A stretch of 22,078 bases of DNA from Gnetum montanum (lineage: Eukaryota > Streptophyta > Gnetopsida > Gnetales > Gnetaceae), in NCBI GenBank assembly GCA_015680685.1, contig MNCI01020350.1, forward strand, positions 217,178-239,255. The letters run 5' to 3'. A program made the position numbers and the translations under genes. Each line of letters starts with the position of its first letter. Within the stretch, counting starts at the first letter, position 1. The notes under the pieces were generated by a model. It was not told where the DNA came from. It was given only the letters and a program-made list of their open reading frames with translations, and searched no databases. This document shows positions 20,601-22,078 of the stretch, one piece after another.

Positions 20601-21237
20601 TCAACGTGTTTTCCTTTAGGGTGCGTTTGATATTCAACTTCTTAAATTAAAAACATAAAAAAAAATCTTTGGTTTTCCATGGGTGAAGCATCAAATTTCC
20701 GTATAAGCAGTCAGATACACCCTGTTCTATTGCATTTTGATTCTTTCTGGATTTAACCTTCCAAGATGCTTAGATACACCCTGTTCTATTGCATTTTGAT
20801 TCTTTCTGGATTTAACCTTCCAAGATGCTTTCCAGATTCACGAATTTTTTGAGTCAACATCTATATTGGGACAGGTGCCAACAGATTTATGTAGCCAAAC
20901 ATGCCCTTACTAAATTTTTAAGCATGAATCAAGGAAAATGTTTATTGCTCGTAAAAATATTTACCTTTATCCTCTCAATTGGGCCAATTTTACCGCATTC
21001 TTCAGCCACATCAGCCTCCAAATCTGATAATAGAGAGGGATCTGCATGTATATAATACTTGTAAGCAACAACTGAAAGTGAAGTCTGCGTATATTACAAA
21101 AAGTGAAATTTCAAAGTTCTGCCAATTATCCTGATACCAATAAATAAATTAGCACCTCACCCGGAATTCAACTGGCCTGAACATATTCTTCAATAGCACA
21201 GTTATAGGTGTACTCCTTTTCACATCATCACGCCCAC
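17484..21237 (-). CDS. Tat-SF1/CUS2-like splicing factor, C-terminal UHM (partial, four exons)
   Basis: This family (human HTATSF1, yeast CUS2) binds the U2 snRNP branch-site factor SF3B1 in the nucleus and helps U2 assembly in pre-mRNA splicing. In Arabidopsis I believe ELF9 (At5g16260) is the relative. Four minus-strand exons give, in order, a linker and first strand (GRDDVKRSTPITVLLKNMF), an acidic helix (DPSLLSDLEADVAEECGKIG), the central strands (VYENNPFGFILVKFK, then DGLKCIQIMNGR), and WFGGRQVEAIEDDGTINHAA ending LEKFGAELEAD and a stop. Arg-Trp-Phe in GRWFGG is the R-x-F signature of U2AF-homology motifs, and the acidic helix supports a UHM that binds ligand peptides. The first RRM and the start of the gene are not in the window; the gene should continue past 22078. 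One exon junction has a phase problem, described at the exons. The largest intron (18513-20964) carries a copia fragment in the opposite orientation. Confidence 0.85.
18421..18512 (-). CDS. Tat-SF1-like gene, internal exon (UHM core)
   Basis: A 92-bp exon with acceptor AAATGCAG (18513 side) and donor GTAAATC (18420 side). It encodes 30 residues, VYENNPFGFILVKFKEGQDG then LKCIQIMNGR, plus TG of a split Trp codon. Phase agrees with both neighbours. FILVKFK is the RNP1-like strand, altered from the canonical RRM aromatic pattern, as is usual in UHMs. Confidence 0.88.
18684..18706. repeat. TA microsatellite
   Basis: A short run of TATATATATATATA inside the large intron of the Tat-SF1-like gene. 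Confidence 0.6.
19608..19694 (+). pseudogene. Copia gag zinc knuckle with altered last ligand
   Basis: C-x2-C-x4-H-x4-H replaces the usual CCHC nucleocapsid knuckle. It lies in an 75-codon open stretch (19469-19696) within the copia fragment. The change may weaken zinc binding, though CCHH can still bind zinc in other proteins. Confidence 0.6.
19980..20376 (+). repeat. About 200-bp tandem duplication within the copia protease remnant
   Basis: Copy 1 is about 19980-20180 and copy 2 about 20181-20376. Offset is 201 bp at the left and 199 bp at the right, so a small indel separates them. Both contain TGGCCACTTAAAGGAATAGG and end near AACATTGAGCAG. Identity is high but with many scattered differences. 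The duplication repeats the C-terminal half of the protease. Confidence 0.9.
20713..20830. repeat. Perfect 59-bp tandem duplication
   Basis: Copy 1 (20713-20771) and copy 2 (20772-20830) are identical by eye, from AGATACACCCTGTTCTATTG to CCTTCCAAGATGCTT. It lies in the large intron of the Tat-SF1-like gene, about 134 bp downstream of a donor site. Perfect identity implies a recent event or an assembly error. Confidence 0.95.
20965..21057 (-). CDS. Tat-SF1-like gene, internal exon (UHM acidic helix); acceptor uncertain
   Basis: The donor is AAG|GTAAATATT at 20965/20964. It encodes DPSLLSDLEADVAEECGKIG and PIERIK. The obvious acceptor, ATGCAG before 21041, gives a 77-bp exon whose leading two bases do not fit the upstream exon's phase-0 end. 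An acceptor 16 bases upstream (TTACAAG before 21057) gives a 93-bp exon in phase, adding YYIHA before DPSLL. The 21057 boundary is given because it keeps the frame; 21041 is the alternative. Confidence 0.75.
21161..21237 (-). CDS. Tat-SF1-like gene, internal exon (start of UHM)
   Basis: A 77-bp exon with acceptor CTATGAAG (21238 side) and donor CGG|GTGAGG (21161/21160). Two bases (GT) complete a codon begun in the unseen upstream exon, then GRDDVKRSTPITVLLKNMF and RPVEFR. GRDD before a V-V/L-L-(K/R)-(N/H/Y)-M-F segment is typical of the family just before the C-terminal RRM. The other two frames contain early stops. Confidence 0.8.
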
Positions 21238-22078
21238 CTTCATAGAATTGTAAACAACACAAAATTAAACAATTTTCAAATAGCATTAAATTAGCAGCAA
21301 CTGACATCTAACAAAGGAAGCAATCAGCTTTGAACATACTGAAAATGAAACTAAAGTTTTATTACATCTGCAGCCCCTCTGGATCTATTGGACAGCAAAT
21401 ATGTACAAGGTATGAGTTTTAAAAATATCAGATTCATCTAGTGGTATAGCAAAACAAAAAAGGTCTTGCACCATCTCATTTTGCCCCTGCAATTCAAGGA
21501 CTATGTAGATAAGCCATGCTTGAGGTAGCCACTAGGTGCACTTACACCCAATGCTTATTAGTTGAACCATGGTTCCATTTAGTTCTATGAAAAACCATGG
21601 AGTTCTAGTACAAACAGAATGATGGTCTCCCAACTGTCTTATGCTCAAAGTGTTAGTATACATTGGTCATTGCTATGATGAGCTCCATAACATCCTCATC
21701 AAATGAGGATTCCCATAACAAATGTGAGACGTACACAATATCCNCAAATGAGGATTCCCATAACAAATGTGAGACGTACACAATATCCAATTTGTGCAAA
21801 GGAATTTCCAAAAATCACAATGCAGGCAAATACCACTGGAAGGTAGGAGGATTTTTGCTCCACCCCACCCTGCCTGTTGTAAGTTGGTTGTGAGCATAGC
21901 AGCGTAGGATACTTGAAGTGTTGCAGCCTAAACATAATTCACAATTGGGCAAATATGGACAAGTGTATGAGACAAGAAAGAAAGCTCATAAAACTAAAGT
22001 GGGATATGACTGGCTCAATATTTTGCATATGAGTCTAGTCTGTGGCAGGAGCTGTTGAACTACTATCAAGACTTTCAG
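21238..22078. other. Presumed intron of the Tat-SF1-like gene; no exon found
   Basis: The upstream exon should end just before GRDD with a Gly-Trp context and a Lys-rich linker; nothing like that is visible on the minus strand here. A GAACCATGGTTC palindrome lies at 21564-21575. The sequence from 21700 to 21788 is affected by an assembly gap. ORFs crossing it are not genes. Confidence 0.5.
21700..21788. repeat. Identical 44-bp copies flanking a single N (assembly join)
   Basis: 21700-21743 and 21745-21788 are identical (CAAATGAGGATTCCCATAAC ... ACACAATATCC) with one N at 21744 between them. This is the pattern left when two overlapping contigs are joined without merging the overlap. The genome probably has one copy. 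Confidence 0.9.

Noticed and set aside
21663-21935. ORFs of 74-78 codons across the N
   Set aside because: They depend on the duplicated 44-bp overlap and contain the undefined base; assembly artefact.

Overview
This is plant nuclear DNA. It carries a large plant-type leucine-rich-repeat receptor-like protein, a multi-exon gene with GT..AG introns, a decayed Athila-type Ty3/gypsy retrotransposon, a Ty1/copia fragment, and long AT-rich spacers. Low gene density and one intron of about 2.4 kb with a retroelement inside suggest a large, repeat-rich genome, possibly a gymnosperm. That last point is inference only. A single N at 21744, flanked by identical 44-bp sequences, shows this is a scaffolded draft assembly.

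Layout. (1) About 1-5800, minus strand: 5' portion of a degenerate Athila-like element. In minus-strand order it has an LTR with TATA box, a tRNA-Asp-type primer binding site, gag with a zinc-knuckle-like motif, protease, reverse transcriptase and the start of RNase H, all broken by stops and frameshifts. The rest lies left of the window. (2) About 5800-7333: AT-rich spacer with a T17 tract and no convincing gene. (3) 7334-9124, minus: one intact 596-codon LRR protein resembling the ectodomain of PXC3-type (At2g41820-like) LRR receptor kinases. It stops right after its hydrophobic C-terminal segment and has no kinase domain. A TATA box and probable leader lie upstream at 9125-9305. (4) 9460-9980: GC-richer stretch with a short coding-looking frame and a 94-bp tandem duplication. 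(5) About 10000-12900: AT-rich DNA with a tRNA-like SINE head, a possible LINE endonuclease scrap and a decayed LTR. (6) About 12940-14220: old array of roughly 80-90 bp units, many containing a GTAGAACCAA-TTT-TTGGTTCTAC hairpin. (7) 14220-17480: AT-rich, no supported gene. (8) 17484-21237, minus: the last four recognisable coding exons of a Tat-SF1/CUS2-type splicing factor (C-terminal UHM/RRM). Its 2.4-kb intron holds a copia gag-protease fragment and two tandem duplications. Upstream exons are not visible in 21238-22078 and probably lie beyond the window.

The two host genes have no evident functional link: one is a cell-surface receptor-like protein, the other a nuclear U2 snRNP-associated splicing factor. 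The most interesting points are the kinase-less receptor ending in a GPI-signal-like tail, the hairpin array, and the phase problem between two exons of the splicing-factor gene. I found no clear new multi-gene system.
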